The notes under the pieces: generated by a model
What the model was told of the DNA's origin: nothing
What the model saw: the letters and a program-made list of their open reading frames with translations, nothing else
Databases searched by the model: none
Part shown: positions 43,614 to 54,061 of the stretch, in pieces
Numbering within the stretch: position 1 is the stretch's first letter
Layout: each line of letters opens with the position of its first letter
NCBI GenBank assembly: GCA_030849085.1
Contig: JASAOM010001128.1
Location: 249,031 to 313,030, forward strand
From: Borovskyia barvae
Taxonomy: Eukaryota; Euglenozoa; Kinetoplastea; Trypanosomatida; Trypanosomatidae
Length of the DNA stretch: 64,000 bases
Reading direction: 5' to 3'
Program-made: the position numbers and the translations under genes

Positions 43614-44519
43614 TCAACTGCGCGGCCGCTTGCCAGTCGGCGGAGTAATACCATTCGGAACGTAATAGTACTTGAGCAAGAAGGGGTGATTCAAGACGCG
43701 ATGTAGCGCGAGCCGTTTGGAGCCGTCACGGAGGAGGAGATTCGAAATAAGATCCCTCGCCTCGACAGGAACCGTGTCGGGGATGGTGTACTGCATCGCG
43801 TGAATCTTCTTGTATATCTGGTCATTATCTTTGCTGACGAACGGCGTGTGTCCAACGAGAAGCTCGTAGCAGAAAATGCCGAGGCACCACAAGTCTGCAC
43901 TCATGTCATACGCTTGTCTGCTGACGATCTCTGGGGGAAAGTACTCGGGGGTACCACACGAGGTTTTGCGGCGATTTAAAGGGTCATGCACGGACCAGCC
44001 GAAGTCGGCCAGCTTGATATTCTGATTATGGTCGAGGAGAATGTTCTCCGGCTTAATATCCCGGTGCAGAATGTGGTGCTGGTGGAGGTAGAGAAGGGCC
44101 TCGGCCAGCTGCGCCACGTAGCGGGCTGCCGTCGAAGGTGGAAACAGCTTTACGCGGTTCAGTTCACTGTAGAGCATGCCGTTGCTGCACGGCTCCAGAA
44201 TGAGATAGATGTCGTTTTCATCAAAGAAGTAGGCGTAGGTACGCAAGAGGTACTTGTGTCGGGTGTTGAAGGCTATTTCAATTTCTCGGCGCAGCTGACT
44301 GGCAATATCAAACTCCGCCAGCTTCTTGATGGAAAGTTTCTTGATAGCCACCACGTAGTTGCTCTTCCGCACGCTGGCCAGGTACACGTCGCCGTAGTTG
44401 CCCCCACCGAGCTTGTGGAGCAGTTCGAAGTCGTGTATGGTCCACTCCGCTTTCGGTGATGGTGGGGTAACGATGAAGCTATTCACCACTTTGTCGTCGG
44501 GCCCGACCTCCGTCGTCAT
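43614..44519 (-). CDS. AUK1: Aurora kinase (AUK1/AIRK)
   Basis: The ATG at 44517-44519 gives 301 residues, the length I recall for Leishmania AIRK. All kinase elements are present: glycine loop GGGNYGDV (38-45), VAIK lysine (60), RREIEI glutamate (79), HRD (152-154), DFG (172-174) and APE equivalent PPE (195-197). The activation loop RKTSCGTPEYFPPE carries the Aurora-type threonine at 186. The short N-terminal extension and the short tail after the kinase domain are also Aurora-like. In trypanosomes AUK1 is the catalytic subunit of the chromosomal passenger complex and controls spindle assembly, segregation and cytokinesis. A minus-strand pyrimidine tract lies about 90-120 bases upstream of the start. 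Confidence 0.95.
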   Translation of the reverse strand: MTTEVGPDDKVVNSFIVTPPSPKAEWTIHDFELLHKLGGGNYGDVYLASVRKSNYVVAIKKLSIKKLAEFDIASQLRREIEIAFNTRHKYLLRTYAYFFDENDIYLILEPCSNGMLYSELNRVKLFPPSTAARYVAQLAEALLYLHQHHILHRDIKPENILLDHNQNIKLADFGWSVHDPLNRRKTSCGTPEYFPPEIVSRQAYDMSADLWCLGIFCYELLVGHTPFVSKDNDQIYKKIHAMQYTIPDTVPVEARDLISNLLLRDGSKRLALHRVLNHPFLLKYYYVPNGITPPTGKRPRS

Positions 44520-45589
44520 TGCCCAGCCACCGAACGAATGCTTTTCAAGTTCTGTGAAGACGTGAAGTAGGAGAGTCGTGGAACATCGAGTCTTCCAGCC
44601 ACGTACGAAAAAAAAATAAGAACAGGGAGAGGGAGAGAACGCGCAAAGTAAGTCAAAGGCGAAGAAAAGAGGCGCGTTATCAATGGCGCACAGTGAACGC
44701 AAGGGCGAACACAGAAGAAGGAAGAATGGCGTCCTGGGTTGAGCCCGTCAAAGTTGGCACTGGAAGGACAATATCTCATTGGAAATGGCCGAAAGGGGTA
44801 AAAGGGAGAGGAGGAAGGGAGGTGGTGGTGGTGTCCAGCGCTATTACCACCCCCTTTACAACTTCCTTTCTTCCTCCCACTTCCTCTTTCATTACCTGCA
44901 CAAAGATGCCATTTGGTGGAGATCCGCCTCGCCACACCACTCTCGTCTTCTCTGTCAGGCCCATCATCCCATTCTTTCACATTTCCCCCCTCTTGCACAT
45001 CTAAAGGAAACGGGAAGGGCATTGACGCGCGTCGCTCTCTCTCCATTTCCTTCCACGGTGCTGTCCCTTGGAAATTCGGAGATCGAATACAAAACTCACC
45101 GCGCGGCGGGGATAGCAAGAGCGGAAAGTGAGGGGGGAGGGAAAAGTTGAGAAGTCAAGGAAGCCCACACGTGGCGTAGGTAACAGAAAAATGGTGTCCT
45201 CTCATGGAAGCGAAGTCTCTCGCATGTGGAATGCGAAGGTCGAGGAACCGCAGAAATACTGCATCAACCGCACATCCACACCCAAATGTAAAAAAAGGGG
45301 GGGAGGGGACTAAGAGCAGAGTGGAAGGAAAGCGGATCCTCTCCAAAAAGAAGTGAAAAGCGGCCCAATCTACCGACGGAGAGGTGCAACCAGGCGAAAC
45401 TCACGATACAAGTCCCGTTAGTAAGCGCCAAAGTCAACTGCACGAGAGGCTGCATCCTCCGGACAGCCACTTCTCTTTGCGTGGGAGGAACGACGGGGTC
45501 CATTCGCATCAGCGATCTCACTTTTGATTATTTTCTGAAAGGCAGCTCGCTTCCCTAACGACCGTCCATTGCCGTGTTTTTTTTGTGTG
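44520..45589. other. Intergenic spacer, 1.1 kb
   Basis: Spacer between RAD50 and the Aurora kinase gene; no gene is seen. It holds the Aurora 5' pyrimidine tract and the 3' flank of RAD50. Confidence 0.45.
44592..44640 (-). promoter_or_regulatory. Predicted trans-splicing region for Aurora kinase mRNA
   Basis: On the minus strand a tract of mixed C/T ending in a long T run (about 44640-44608) is followed by the first downstream AG at 44593-44592, some 70 bases before the start codon. This is the usual arrangement for spliced-leader addition; a second AG at 44553-44552 is also possible. Confidence 0.5.
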
Positions 45590-48500
45590 CTAGGCAAACA
45601 GCTGGTCAAATGTCCGTTCATCGATCACGGAGAAGGCCCCTTCGCGATCTTTATGGACGTAATAAAACTTATCCAACGATTGCCCTCCCAGCGCACGCAC
45701 AAATTGTTCGTCATGGGTGATGACCACCAGCTGGAAATGCTTTACCGCTCGCCGCACTTCGATAAGTGTGCGCAGGGCATCGGCAAGGCTGCGTGCATTG
45801 TCGTCGTCCAGGTTCGTTGTGGGCTCGTCGAGTGCGAGGATGCCACAGTCACAGCAAAACGCCTCGCTCAGTGCAAGTCGAATAATAATCGAAGCGAGGA
45901 CTTTTTGACCCGCGCTACAACGGCCTCTCATGTCCAGCTCGTTGTTGCCGCGTTTCATCACAACGCGGTAGTTGTAACTGCGCCTTGCAGAAGTCGTTGA
46001 CGTTCCCTCTGACTCGGATCGTATTTCTACGCTATCGATATCGCTGCCGCGGTACGTCTGACGCCATAACTCCGCAATGAGTTGATTAATTTGGGCGATT
46101 TTCTCTTGATGATAGGACTGTACGGCCTTCTCTAACGCAGAGTAGTATTTCTCAATGTCCCCGATCGATATTTCAGTTGTCTGCACCTTGAGAAAGGTAG
46201 AGCGGTACCGTTTCTCGATGTTCTGATATTTGCTCCCGCGAAGCTGCTGTCGTAGCTGGTTGACATCCAGGAGCATAGCCTCCATGTTGCCATCTTGCTG
46301 AGCTCGAATCTTTTCCAATGAGGTCACCTTCGCAGCAATCATGTCGCGCAGTTCAGAGAGACTTGAATGTTTCGCTTCCTCACCCAACAGCTGTTCCACA
46401 CCACTCAGGCGTTCTGACAGGAGACGGGCGAGAGCACGTTCCGCTTCCCCCAAATGCGCCTCATCCGCCGTGATGGAGGCCTTCTGCTGCAGGGCATCGA
46501 TGTGGCGGTCCATCTCCACCGAGCGGCGATACTGATCCCCCAACGTGCGTCGTGCCTCCTCCATCCGCTTCGCGAGCTCTTCCTGCTCCTGTACAGTGGT
46601 AGCGCACGCCTGCTCCACTTCTCGAAGATGTGCACGGAGTTCATCGAGACGCTTAGCCCCACCACTTTGTATAAAACTAAGTACGGGCGGCACGGCCACC
46701 TGCAACTGTCGCAACTGATTCTCAGCCAGGTCTACCGCGCTCCGCTCTGCCGCCTCCACCTTCTCGAATTCCGAGCGAAGTCGCTGCAACCGACACTTCA
46801 GCTCCTCCACGGTGCGCTGGATCTTTGCTGAATCTTGGGCAATGGCTTCCAAGCGTGTCCGGTGCATGGCAGCCTCACCACGCAGCTCTGCGGAAGCCTT
46901 CTCGAGGTCAACGAGCTTGGAAACCGAAACTTCAACCTGGTACATGGCTGCTGTTCGCTCCTGCAACTGTCTCTCTGCCGCATTTTCTTCTTGACCCCGC
47001 TCCTCTCGCTGGGCCTCAGTAAACTGTTTATTGAGACGGTGCAGCCGATCCGTGGCAGCTGAGTACGACTCTGATAGTTCATCGTAGGTTTCCGCTGCTG
47101 CTGCGTCGCCATCAGCATCATTTGTCTGATTTTCTTCTGAATGCTGTTGCAGATAATTTCCCGAAAGTTCCCTTGTTCTTTTCGCGAGAGACTCCCGGAG
47201 CAACACAGACTTTTCTGCCATGCCGCAGACAGCGGTAAGACTCTGGCATACAGCGTCTAGCTGACGTACAGACTCTGCCGTCACATTGTGAGCCGCATCA
47301 GCCGCCCGCTGCTCAGATTTGTTCGTGGCGATCTGTTCTGTAAGCGTCTGAATGTCCTTTTCCAGGGCAGGGATACGCTGCGTGTGCTGTCGCACCTCTG
47401 TCACCGCTTGCTGAACCTCCTCGAGCTGCCGATAGGCATTGTGTGCTGTAACTGCCGCCGCCTGAACCTCTCGCAACGCCTCAGGACTTGTGCGGTGCCG
47501 TTCTGCGTTGGTATCGAGGAAGTGCTGTAAAGCCTCGTTCGTGTCGAAGCAGCGATCACAGACCGCACATCTCCGATCGTCTTTGGCGACTTCCATAAAT
47601 TCGTGGTAGCAAGTCATCAGGGCCTCGGCAGCGTGCATCTTCTGCGCCGCCACCTCAGCCGACTGTTTCGCCTGCATGACCTGGGACTCGTACGTGTTAA
47701 TATCCTCCACGTGACCGGCACAATCTCGCAAGCCAGCAGCGACCTTACGGCGGCACTCCTCCAACTCACTGGAGCAGTAGATGAGCTTCTGCTCTTGTGT
47801 CGCACATGTCTTTCCAAGCTTGAGCACTTCTGCTTGAAGTTTTTGCAGCTCCTCTATCTTCATCTTGTGCACCTCAACCGCCTGAAGACGGAGCGAGGAT
47901 AACGCCTGCGGGGTAAGAGTAGCTGTGTCGACGTTAGCTGGAAACGAAACGCCCACGTCGTGCAGTTTGGGCAGCACCTCGCGGGAAACTACGTCCGACA
48001 CAGATGTGCTTGTCTCGTCAAGCTGCTGACGAAGGTGCTGAAGCTCTTGCTGCTGACGCTCCCGCTGCTTCTGCTGCATCATTCTTTCTCGCAGCTGCGC
48101 GACCGTACTGTTTTGCTCCTCAAGCTCCTTTAGGATGCGCTGGCATAGTTGCTCACCTCTGCCCTTTTTGCGGAGCTCCCGTACAGCTTCCACTCGTTCC
48201 TGCAACTCTTTGACTTCGGCACGAGCCTGACGCAGTTGAACGTGACACCTGTCACCACCAAGAGATGTAATAGCAGTACTATTATCACTAATCCGGCGTT
48301 CTACCCGTTCCAGTGCCTGCTCGAGCATCTCCCTCTCGTTGCTGCACCCGTCAAGCGTACGCAGGCCGCTTTGTATTTCCTCTTCCAAACCCTGTATACG
48401 CTGCTGTGAGGCCTCGAGAACGGATCGTGCATGCTGACGCGACACAGACGCGACCTCTTCTGCTTTACTCAACATCCTCTTCAGACTGCGCTCGTCGACG

Positions 48501-49654
48501 TTGTCTTCACCCAGGACATACTCAGAGGACATTGGCTCCATAAGTTCACGAAGGCGTACCACTCTTCGCTTGTGCTGATGCACCTCCTGTTCGAGCAGCT
48601 GTATGTTAGAGCGGCACTGGTACACCTCCTCCTCCTTGCCACGTCGCCGGGCAGTCTCGGCATCGTGGCGCTTCGCATCCTCATCGATATTCCTCTCCAG
48701 CTGTTTCATCTGCGAGGCGAAGCTGCTGCGCATCTCCACAAGCTCCTCGAGAGTTTGCGTCGTAGGCGAGATTCCTATCCTCCGCACCGCATCCCGACGC
48801 TCCTCCAAGCGCCCTTTTGTGACGGCAACCTCGCGCTGCATCGCTTCAATCTTCTCTTCGACCGCCTTTAGTTTCTCACTCGCTTGTCGTAGGTCTCGCA
48901 ACTCAGGTTCGATGCCGGCGCTTCTACTTTGAATGGCCTTTACCACTGACTCCTTCTGTTCAATCTGCAGCTCCAGCTGCTTCGCCTGTTCGCGGTGCTC
49001 TCGGAGAGCCATTAGGCTGGCCTCGTGCTCCTTTAGTTGACGCCGAAATTCCTTACTGTTGTCCCGGAGACGATCCAACGCGAGCACGTAACGGGTAGCT
49101 GCGAAGATGTCATCGAATATGCGTTTCACATCCTTTGGTGGCCCGAGAGGCCAGTTGCACTCTTCCTGATGACAAAAGATGACATGCTCCAGAACCGCCG
49201 ACGTGACGCCGAGCATCTCCGGTACCACCCGATCGACATCACTAGCGCGATACGTGCTCGAAACTACCTCGCCCGTCGCGGCATCTTGAAAAGCAATAGT
49301 ATTGTCGAGTGTGGTAAAGGAAATGCGGTTGCCGCTCCGAGTAGCTTGAAACGAGCGAATAACCTGCATCATCTTCCCTCCTTTGCCGGTGAAGATTAGC
49401 CGTATCTGCGCCTTCACCTCAACCTCACTCACCACTTTCGGATCGTATACAAAGCAGCCCTTCTCCGTGCCGCTGCCAGGTGGCATGGCACCGGTGCAGG
49501 CGTTCAAGAGAGCCTCAATGATCGTCGTCTTGCCGGCGCCATTCTTGCCGAGTATCACCGTCAAGGGTTTCTGAAATTGAATGGACTGTTGATTCACCGG
49601 GTTCGGATCAAAGCTGCGGACTCCGCACAATTGCAGCTTCTCAATACTCGTCAT
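45590..49654 (-). CDS. RAD50: DNA double-strand-break repair ATPase RAD50
   Basis: A 1354-residue SMC-like protein with all RAD50 landmarks. The N-terminal ATPase half has Walker A GKNGAGKTT (36-44) and the Q-loop region FCHQEECNWP (160-169). Long heptad coiled coils run from about 190 to 1200, interrupted by the zinc hook CAVC (C696 and C699), through which two RAD50 molecules dimerise. The C-terminal half has the ABC signature CSAGQK (1246-1251), Walker B ending LALDEPTTNL (D1276, E1277) and the H-loop ITHDE (H1314). It acts with MRE11 in the nucleus to tether and process broken ends and activates damage signalling. No break is seen in the frame. RAD51, the strand-exchange recombinase, lies two genes upstream. 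Confidence 0.97.
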   Translation of the reverse strand: MTSIEKLQLCGVRSFDPNPVNQQSIQFQKPLTVILGKNGAGKTTIIEALLNACTGAMPPGSGTEKGCFVYDPKVVSEVEVKAQIRLIFTGKGGKMMQVIRSFQATRSGNRISFTTLDNTIAFQDAATGEVVSSTYRASDVDRVVPEMLGVTSAVLEHVIFCHQEECNWPLGPPKDVKRIFDDIFAATRYVLALDRLRDNSKEFRRQLKEHEASLMALREHREQAKQLELQIEQKESVVKAIQSRSAGIEPELRDLRQASEKLKAVEEKIEAMQREVAVTKGRLEERRDAVRRIGISPTTQTLEELVEMRSSFASQMKQLERNIDEDAKRHDAETARRRGKEEEVYQCRSNIQLLEQEVHQHKRRVVRLRELMEPMSSEYVLGEDNVDERSLKRMLSKAEEVASVSRQHARSVLEASQQRIQGLEEEIQSGLRTLDGCSNEREMLEQALERVERRISDNSTAITSLGGDRCHVQLRQARAEVKELQERVEAVRELRKKGRGEQLCQRILKELEEQNSTVAQLRERMMQQKQRERQQQELQHLRQQLDETSTSVSDVVSREVLPKLHDVGVSFPANVDTATLTPQALSSLRLQAVEVHKMKIEELQKLQAEVLKLGKTCATQEQKLIYCSSELEECRRKVAAGLRDCAGHVEDINTYESQVMQAKQSAEVAAQKMHAAEALMTCYHEFMEVAKDDRRCAVCDRCFDTNEALQHFLDTNAERHRTSPEALREVQAAAVTAHNAYRQLEEVQQAVTEVRQHTQRIPALEKDIQTLTEQIATNKSEQRAADAAHNVTAESVRQLDAVCQSLTAVCGMAEKSVLLRESLAKRTRELSGNYLQQHSEENQTNDADGDAAAAETYDELSESYSAATDRLHRLNKQFTEAQREERGQEENAAERQLQERTAAMYQVEVSVSKLVDLEKASAELRGEAAMHRTRLEAIAQDSAKIQRTVEELKCRLQRLRSEFEKVEAAERSAVDLAENQLRQLQVAVPPVLSFIQSGGAKRLDELRAHLREVEQACATTVQEQEELAKRMEEARRTLGDQYRRSVEMDRHIDALQQKASITADEAHLGEAERALARLLSERLSGVEQLLGEEAKHSSLSELRDMIAAKVTSLEKIRAQQDGNMEAMLLDVNQLRQQLRGSKYQNIEKRYRSTFLKVQTTEISIGDIEKYYSALEKAVQSYHQEKIAQINQLIAELWRQTYRGSDIDSVEIRSESEGTSTTSARRSYNYRVVMKRGNNELDMRGRCSAGQKVLASIIIRLALSEAFCCDCGILALDEPTTNLDDDNARSLADALRTLIEVRRAVKHFQLVVITHDEQFVRALGGQSLDKFYYVHKDREGAFSVIDERTFDQLFA

Positions 49655-49685
49655 TACACACCACCAGCTCGGTGGTATCCCATAC

Positions 49686-49704
49686 CTACGGAGAAACGAG
49701 AACT
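49686..49704 (-). promoter_or_regulatory. Predicted trans-splice acceptor of RAD50
   Basis: The minus strand reads gttctcgtttctccgtag, a short pyrimidine tract ending in AG about 31 bases before the RAD50 ATG, giving a compact 5' untranslated region. Confidence 0.55.
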
Positions 49705-50113
49705 ATGTGAGGGTCGTGAGGAGAAAGGTGGGAGGTTGCCTCTATGAACTACACACAACAACAACAAGAGGCGGCAGTGCTGCTGATCTTACGTCGCGTT
49801 GCTTGGGGCGCCAGTTGTTCTAGTCAACGAAAAATGCCGCGCTGCATTAGCTTGTTTGTCTCTGGGAGGAGAGAGGAGGGGAGGTAGTAGCGATAATGGC
49901 GATACGGATAGAGAAAGACGATGTGGGAAAAGAGGAGGATAGACGCTTGTGCGTTTTCCTTCCATGAAAAGAAAATGAGAGCGTGGCAATCCACCGCGCG
50001 GTAGAGGGAACCGCCATCCCCTAACCGCCACTTTCTTCTCACCGAAAAGAGGGGAGGACGGTGGCTACGTGAATCAAAATCCCTCCGCATTGCCTCACTT
50101 CTGAGGCGATCAA

Positions 50114-50461
50114 ATGACCAGGATGCCATCCGTCTCGGACCTCCAAGACTTTTATACGGCCAGGAATAGGGAAAAGGCCCGCCGAAGCGGTCACTTCCCT
50201 CATTTATCCGACGCCACGGTTTGCCCATCGCCTGCGCGGCTGTTCGAGGAGGTGGCGGAGGAGATAGAAAGCAATAGGTGCTTTTCCTCACTGCTGCTCC
50301 GTGAACGTGCGCTACGACCACATGCTTCATTGCACGCAATGGACGCACAGCAGCCATGGGCGCCGGTGTCTCCTTCCCCTTGCTCTCTCTCCTTTCGAGG
50401 GGGAAGGGGGGGGGCGGTATTTATATATTTATATCGCGAAGAGTCGCTCTTTTCCAAGTAA
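50114..50461 (+). other. Possible plus-strand small gene, 115 aa
   Basis: An ATG frame opposite to the transcription unit. Residues 1-75 look like real protein, with an amphipathic helix around PARLFEEVAEEIESNRCF and C/G-rich third codon positions; the last 25 residues become low in complexity. Upstream on the plus strand there is a pyrimidine-rich stretch ending in AG (cctcacttctgag, about 50092-50104) a few bases before the ATG, as expected for trans-splicing. The same frame is open again at 50525-50794 after a stop. No family is recognised. It may be an orphan or decayed gene. Confidence 0.25.
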
Positions 50462-51317
50462 ACAAACCGGGCAAAAGGCGAAACTAAAGGACGAAAAAGA
50501 AAAATAAAGTGTAAAAAAGAGCTAATGGAGAGAAACGGGTCGTCTGAGGTCGCCCAGAAGCTTGCCTTGACAAGCGTTCTGGAGCCACCATCACTGCCAC
50601 ACACCACCTCCGTGAAAGCGGAAGTTAGAGCCTACAACGGTAGCCCGGACCACACAGGTGAGAAGAAAGTGAAAAACGAGGAGGCCACGTGGACAGGTAG
50701 CGGCCCGCCGCCGTACACATCAAAGAAGTCACTCAGATTGAATGAACAACAAGAAGAGACCATTGAAGTTGCCTCCTCATGCTGTAAGTGGTAGCAGAGG
50801 ACACTGGTGGCAAAAGCAGAGGCGAAGTGTAGACCTAGGTAGCAGCTTAGCCGGCGTCAAGAAAAACACATGCGATGCGCTTTTCTCTCCTCTCCCTCTC
50901 CTCGAGCCTTTTCGCCCCTCCACTTCCTCTCTTTCCGTTCTCCCTGTTACGAGCCCTCTGGTGGACGTCAGGAGAAGTGCGCGCAGATTTATCCTTGTGT
51001 TTCTCCTTCACCATCACGTGCTGGTTTGAACTCGTTGTGGATACATCTCCAGTGCCAAGCCACACACACAAGCACGATCCACCGGCTCACCACTCACCAT
51101 CTGCACCCTTCCCGTTCATCCCAAGATGCTGAAGAGGCATCTGCGATGAAAAAAGGGCTCGTATGGTGCCCGAGGTATGTTCGTGAGTGGAAGTGTAGGG
51201 CCCTCGAGTCTTGCGGGTATTGACGACGCTAAACCCAGTTGATGATGGCAGGTTTCAGATTCCGCTTCATTTCTCACGTCTCCCGCGAACAGAAAATATT
51301 TTTTTCTGTCTACGTCT

Positions 51318-51656
51318 TCACTTCTTCGCGGCCGGACGGAACGGCACCTTCTTGGTGTAACGGATCTTGCGGTTCGCCACCGGGCGGGCTCGCACCGTGC
51401 GGCTGTGGATAGCGCACGCAATGCAGAAGCGCTGCTTCATGTAGAGCTTGGGCATCGGGAAGTTCGCTCCGTACACAGGGGACGCCTCCGCCACATCGCG
51501 GGCAGAGGCGGCATCCAGCATGCGGCGAACCACAAAGCGACCGACGGCCTTATCCTTGGGTGTCAGACGACCGCAGTTGAAGCAGTGGACCGGCTTGACG
51601 CGGCCGCGGCTGTGCGGGGGCTTCGAACGCCCGTGGTTGCGGCGCTTGGTTGTCAT
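51318..51656 (-). CDS. RPS26: 40S ribosomal protein S26 (eS26)
   Basis: The ATG at 51654-51656 gives 112 residues, the usual eS26 length. It begins MTTKRRNHGRSK, matching the conserved basic start of eS26, and carries the zinc-ribbon cysteines as C25-x2-C28 (HCFNCGR) and C78-x2-C81 (FCIACAIH). It lies at the mRNA exit channel of the small subunit and takes part in late 40S maturation. The longer frame upstream (to 51887) is untranslated leader. A single copy is present in this window. Confidence 0.96.
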   Translation of the reverse strand: MTTKRRNHGRSKPPHSRGRVKPVHCFNCGRLTPKDKAVGRFVVRRMLDAASARDVAEASPVYGANFPMPKLYMKQRFCIACAIHSRTVRARPVANRKIRYTKKVPFRPAAKK

Positions 51657-51666
51657 TCTTAAAGTC

Positions 51667-51697
51667 CTTTGTGGAAAACACGCAGACGAAAAAAACT
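51667..51697 (-). promoter_or_regulatory. Predicted trans-splice acceptor of S26
   Basis: The minus strand has a run of seven T followed by cgtctgcgtgttttccacaaag, with the AG about 10 bases before the S26 ATG. This gives a very short 5' untranslated region, as is usual for ribosomal protein mRNAs in this group. Confidence 0.55.
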
Positions 51698-51739
51698 CTT
51701 CCTGCCGGATTACTCCTGTGGAAAATGAAGGGCGGGAAT

Positions 51740-51767
51740 AAGGGGGGGAGGGGAGGGGAGGGGAGGA
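51740..51767 (+). repeat. GGGGA repeat, potential G-quadruplex
   Basis: Four GGGG blocks separated by single A residues follow a G run on the plus strand, so the minus strand, sense for S26, has a (TCCCC)n pyrimidine tract about 85-110 bases upstream of the start. Confidence 0.7.
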
Positions 51768-52779
51768 ATTCCAACGGTGTAAGAGGGCGTAGGGGGAGCA
51801 GCGAAGCGCCAGCGCGACAAAAAGGAGATCGAGTGCGGCAGAGGTGGCAAGAACGCAGAGGTGAGAAGAAAATAGCAGAACTAACATGGACTCGCTCCAA
51901 GTTGACGGGCCCCTTCAGTGTTCATACTACGGAGTGAAGGGTGGTATATCAGGCCTTTTTGTTGAGGGATCGGCCCTCATGCAGCGCTCCAAGAAACTAG
52001 CCGTATGGCTCTCCTCTGAATGGGAGGAGAAGGAAGAGCCGGGAGGATGCTGGGGGGCCAGCAGCACTTACATTCCCTTCCCCTCCCCCCTGAAGTGTGG
52101 ACCGCTGCAATACGTTGATGTCCATTTTGGCGGAGCAACCGTTCTGCGAGTGTAGGCATCGACACCGTGCAGTACAAAAGATCGAAGGGCCGCAGAGGGA
52201 TGGTTCAACTTAGGTAAACACCCAATCACTCAGAAAAACATCACACTCTCTCTAAAACCAAAACGGGTAACCAAAGCGTCTCCCTCTTCCGATGGCACAG
52301 GGAATGAGGGGCGACGGTAAAGGGGAGGCAGAGCGGCAAGGGAAAATGGGGCAAGTCAAATATTCTTTCGTGCACCTCGCTGCGGTCACTAAAAAAAAAG
52401 GTAGAGGCTGGCCTAGAAACAAAAATGGGGGCTGCGGAAATGCAGGAAAACCACCAAAAGCGTTTTGCTACCGTTGGAATGAATGAAATAAGAGACAAGC
52501 AAATGAGGTGCATGGGATTCGTGAGGCCGCTTTCAAACCCTTTCGTTCGCCTCATCGCTGCTATTATGCGTTCTAGGTAGATACCTGACACTTAGTTTCC
52601 TCCGCCACGCACGCCTGCAGCGCCCTCCTTACGCATGAACAAAGTGAAAAGAGCACATTAGCTGGAACGAAAGAACAACAAAAAATGCATGCAGCGTCGC
52701 TCTCTCCTTCCTCTCGACCATCCATGAGAGGCGCCTCAGTTCTCCTTTGTAGCTGGCCGTTTCGCGTGCGCGCAACACC

Positions 52780-53913
52780 TCAGTCACGAGCATCTCCTAC
52801 GCCGTCGTCGTAAATTCCAAAGATGGCCTCCGCCTCTGCGAGGCAGGGGGAGTCATAAACTTTAATGATGCGTTGTTCCCCCCGACCCTTTCGTAAGCTC
52901 AGTCGTGTCGTGGACGCGTGCGCCATGATGTGGCCACCGATGGGCTTCTTGGCGTCTGCCTGAAACATCTGGGCGGAGCCATCGACACTGGCAACTACCT
53001 GGTTTGTCACCACAACAGCTACACCGTATTCCTCCGCCAAGTTGTGTAGGGAGCGGAGAAACTTTCCCAGGTGCATCTGCCGCGCCGCCAGCTCGTTGCG
53101 ACCACTGTAGTCTGTTCGATACAGTGCCGTTGCAGAGTCCACGATGATAAGCGCAAAGCGGTTCTCAGCCATCATGGCAGATGCCTGCAGGAGCAACTGC
53201 TGCTGGTGGTCCGTATTGAAGGCACGCGCACAGGCTACGTTGGCCAGAACATCATCGGGGTCTAACTTATACCGTTCCGCCACAGCGACAAGTCGCTCGG
53301 GGCGGAAGGTGCCTTCTGTGTCGATATACAACGCCATCCCCTCCGCGCCTCCTTGAGAGATAGGCAGTTGGCAAGTGACACACAACGTATGGCACAACTG
53401 CGTCTTCCCAGTGCGAAACTCTCCGAAGAGTTCCGTAATGCCACCTGTCTCGATTCCACCGCCCAGAAGCTTATCGACCTCCCGACTGCCCGTCGTTACC
53501 ATAATAATTTCTTTTCGGGCCTCGTGGTACGCCACAGCGGAAGTGAACCCCATCGGAACCAACTTGGCGCACTCCGCCATGATCTTTTCGGCTTTGTTCT
53601 CGCTGATGCCCTTCACAGCCAGAATGGCTTTCTTCGGCGCGTACGCCACGGACTCAACGGTGTAAAACCCATATTCCATGAGCTTCTTAATATCGGAGGT
53701 TGCCACGCCGTAGTTTTCTAGAATTTGAATAACACGGAAGCCGCCTGCGTTGGGATCTGCAACCTCTACGCCTTGCTGCTGCTGCTGCTGCTGAACCGAT
53801 CCTCCTTCGTTTTGCACATCCTGACGCGGCTGACTTTCCTCCACTTCCACCTCCTCTGCACGCTGAGCAGCCGGGCGGCCTCGGCGGCTCTTAGCCTTCG
53901 ATCGGGTCTGCAT
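52780..53913 (-). CDS. RAD51: DNA repair and recombination protein RAD51
   Basis: A 377-residue recombinase, somewhat longer than human RAD51 (339) because of an N-terminal extension containing a run of seven glutamines (41-47). The helix-hairpin-helix DNA-binding domain spans about 62-120. The RecA core has Walker A GEFRTGKT (164-171), Walker B LIIVDS (255-260), the [15 protein letters not shown] segment and the L2 region [10 protein letters not shown]. It forms filaments on single-stranded DNA for homologous strand exchange in the nucleus; in trypanosomatids it also supports antigen or gene-copy changes. All active-site motifs are intact. DMC1 is excluded by the overall sequence and extension, though I could not run a tree. 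Confidence 0.97.
   Translation of the reverse strand: MQTRSKAKSRRGRPAAQRAEEVEVEESQPRQDVQNEGGSVQQQQQQQGVEVADPNAGGFRVIQILENYGVATSDIKKLMEYGFYTVESVAYAPKKAILAVKGISENKAEKIMAECAKLVPMGFTSAVAYHEARKEIIMVTTGSREVDKLLGGGIETGGITELFGEFRTGKTQLCHTLCVTCQLPISQGGAEGMALYIDTEGTFRPERLVAVAERYKLDPDDVLANVACARAFNTDHQQQLLLQASAMMAENRFALIIVDSATALYRTDYSGRNELAARQMHLGKFLRSLHNLAEEYGVAVVVTNQVVASVDGSAQMFQADAKKPIGGHIMAHASTTRLSLRKGRGEQRIIKVYDSPCLAEAEAIFGIYDDGVGDARD
53769..53795 (-). repeat. Glutamine-codon run inside RAD51
   Basis: A CAG/CTG-type trinucleotide run encodes seven consecutive glutamines in the variable N-terminal extension of RAD51. Confidence 0.8.
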
Positions 53914-54061
53914 ATTTCAAGTGGCCCTCTAGCAACTTTGCAGGATGCTCTGTTAACGTCACAGAGTCAGCGGTGGAATACGCAGCCCAGACCGACGGCT
54001 GAAAAATAGCTCGAGGATGTCCCGATAGTTTGACAGGCACGCACACACACACACACAGAAA

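Larger units (their letters stand above)
49655..51317. other. Intergenic spacer, 1.7 kb, with plus-strand ORF
   Basis: Spacer between S26 and RAD50. It contains the RAD50 splice region next to the gene and a coding-looking plus-strand frame at 50114-50461 listed separately. The remainder has mixed composition without a recognised gene. Confidence 0.45.
51657..52779. other. Intergenic spacer, 1.1 kb
   Basis: Spacer between RAD51 and S26, including the S26 splice region and a G-rich (plus strand) tract. No gene is seen. Confidence 0.45.
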
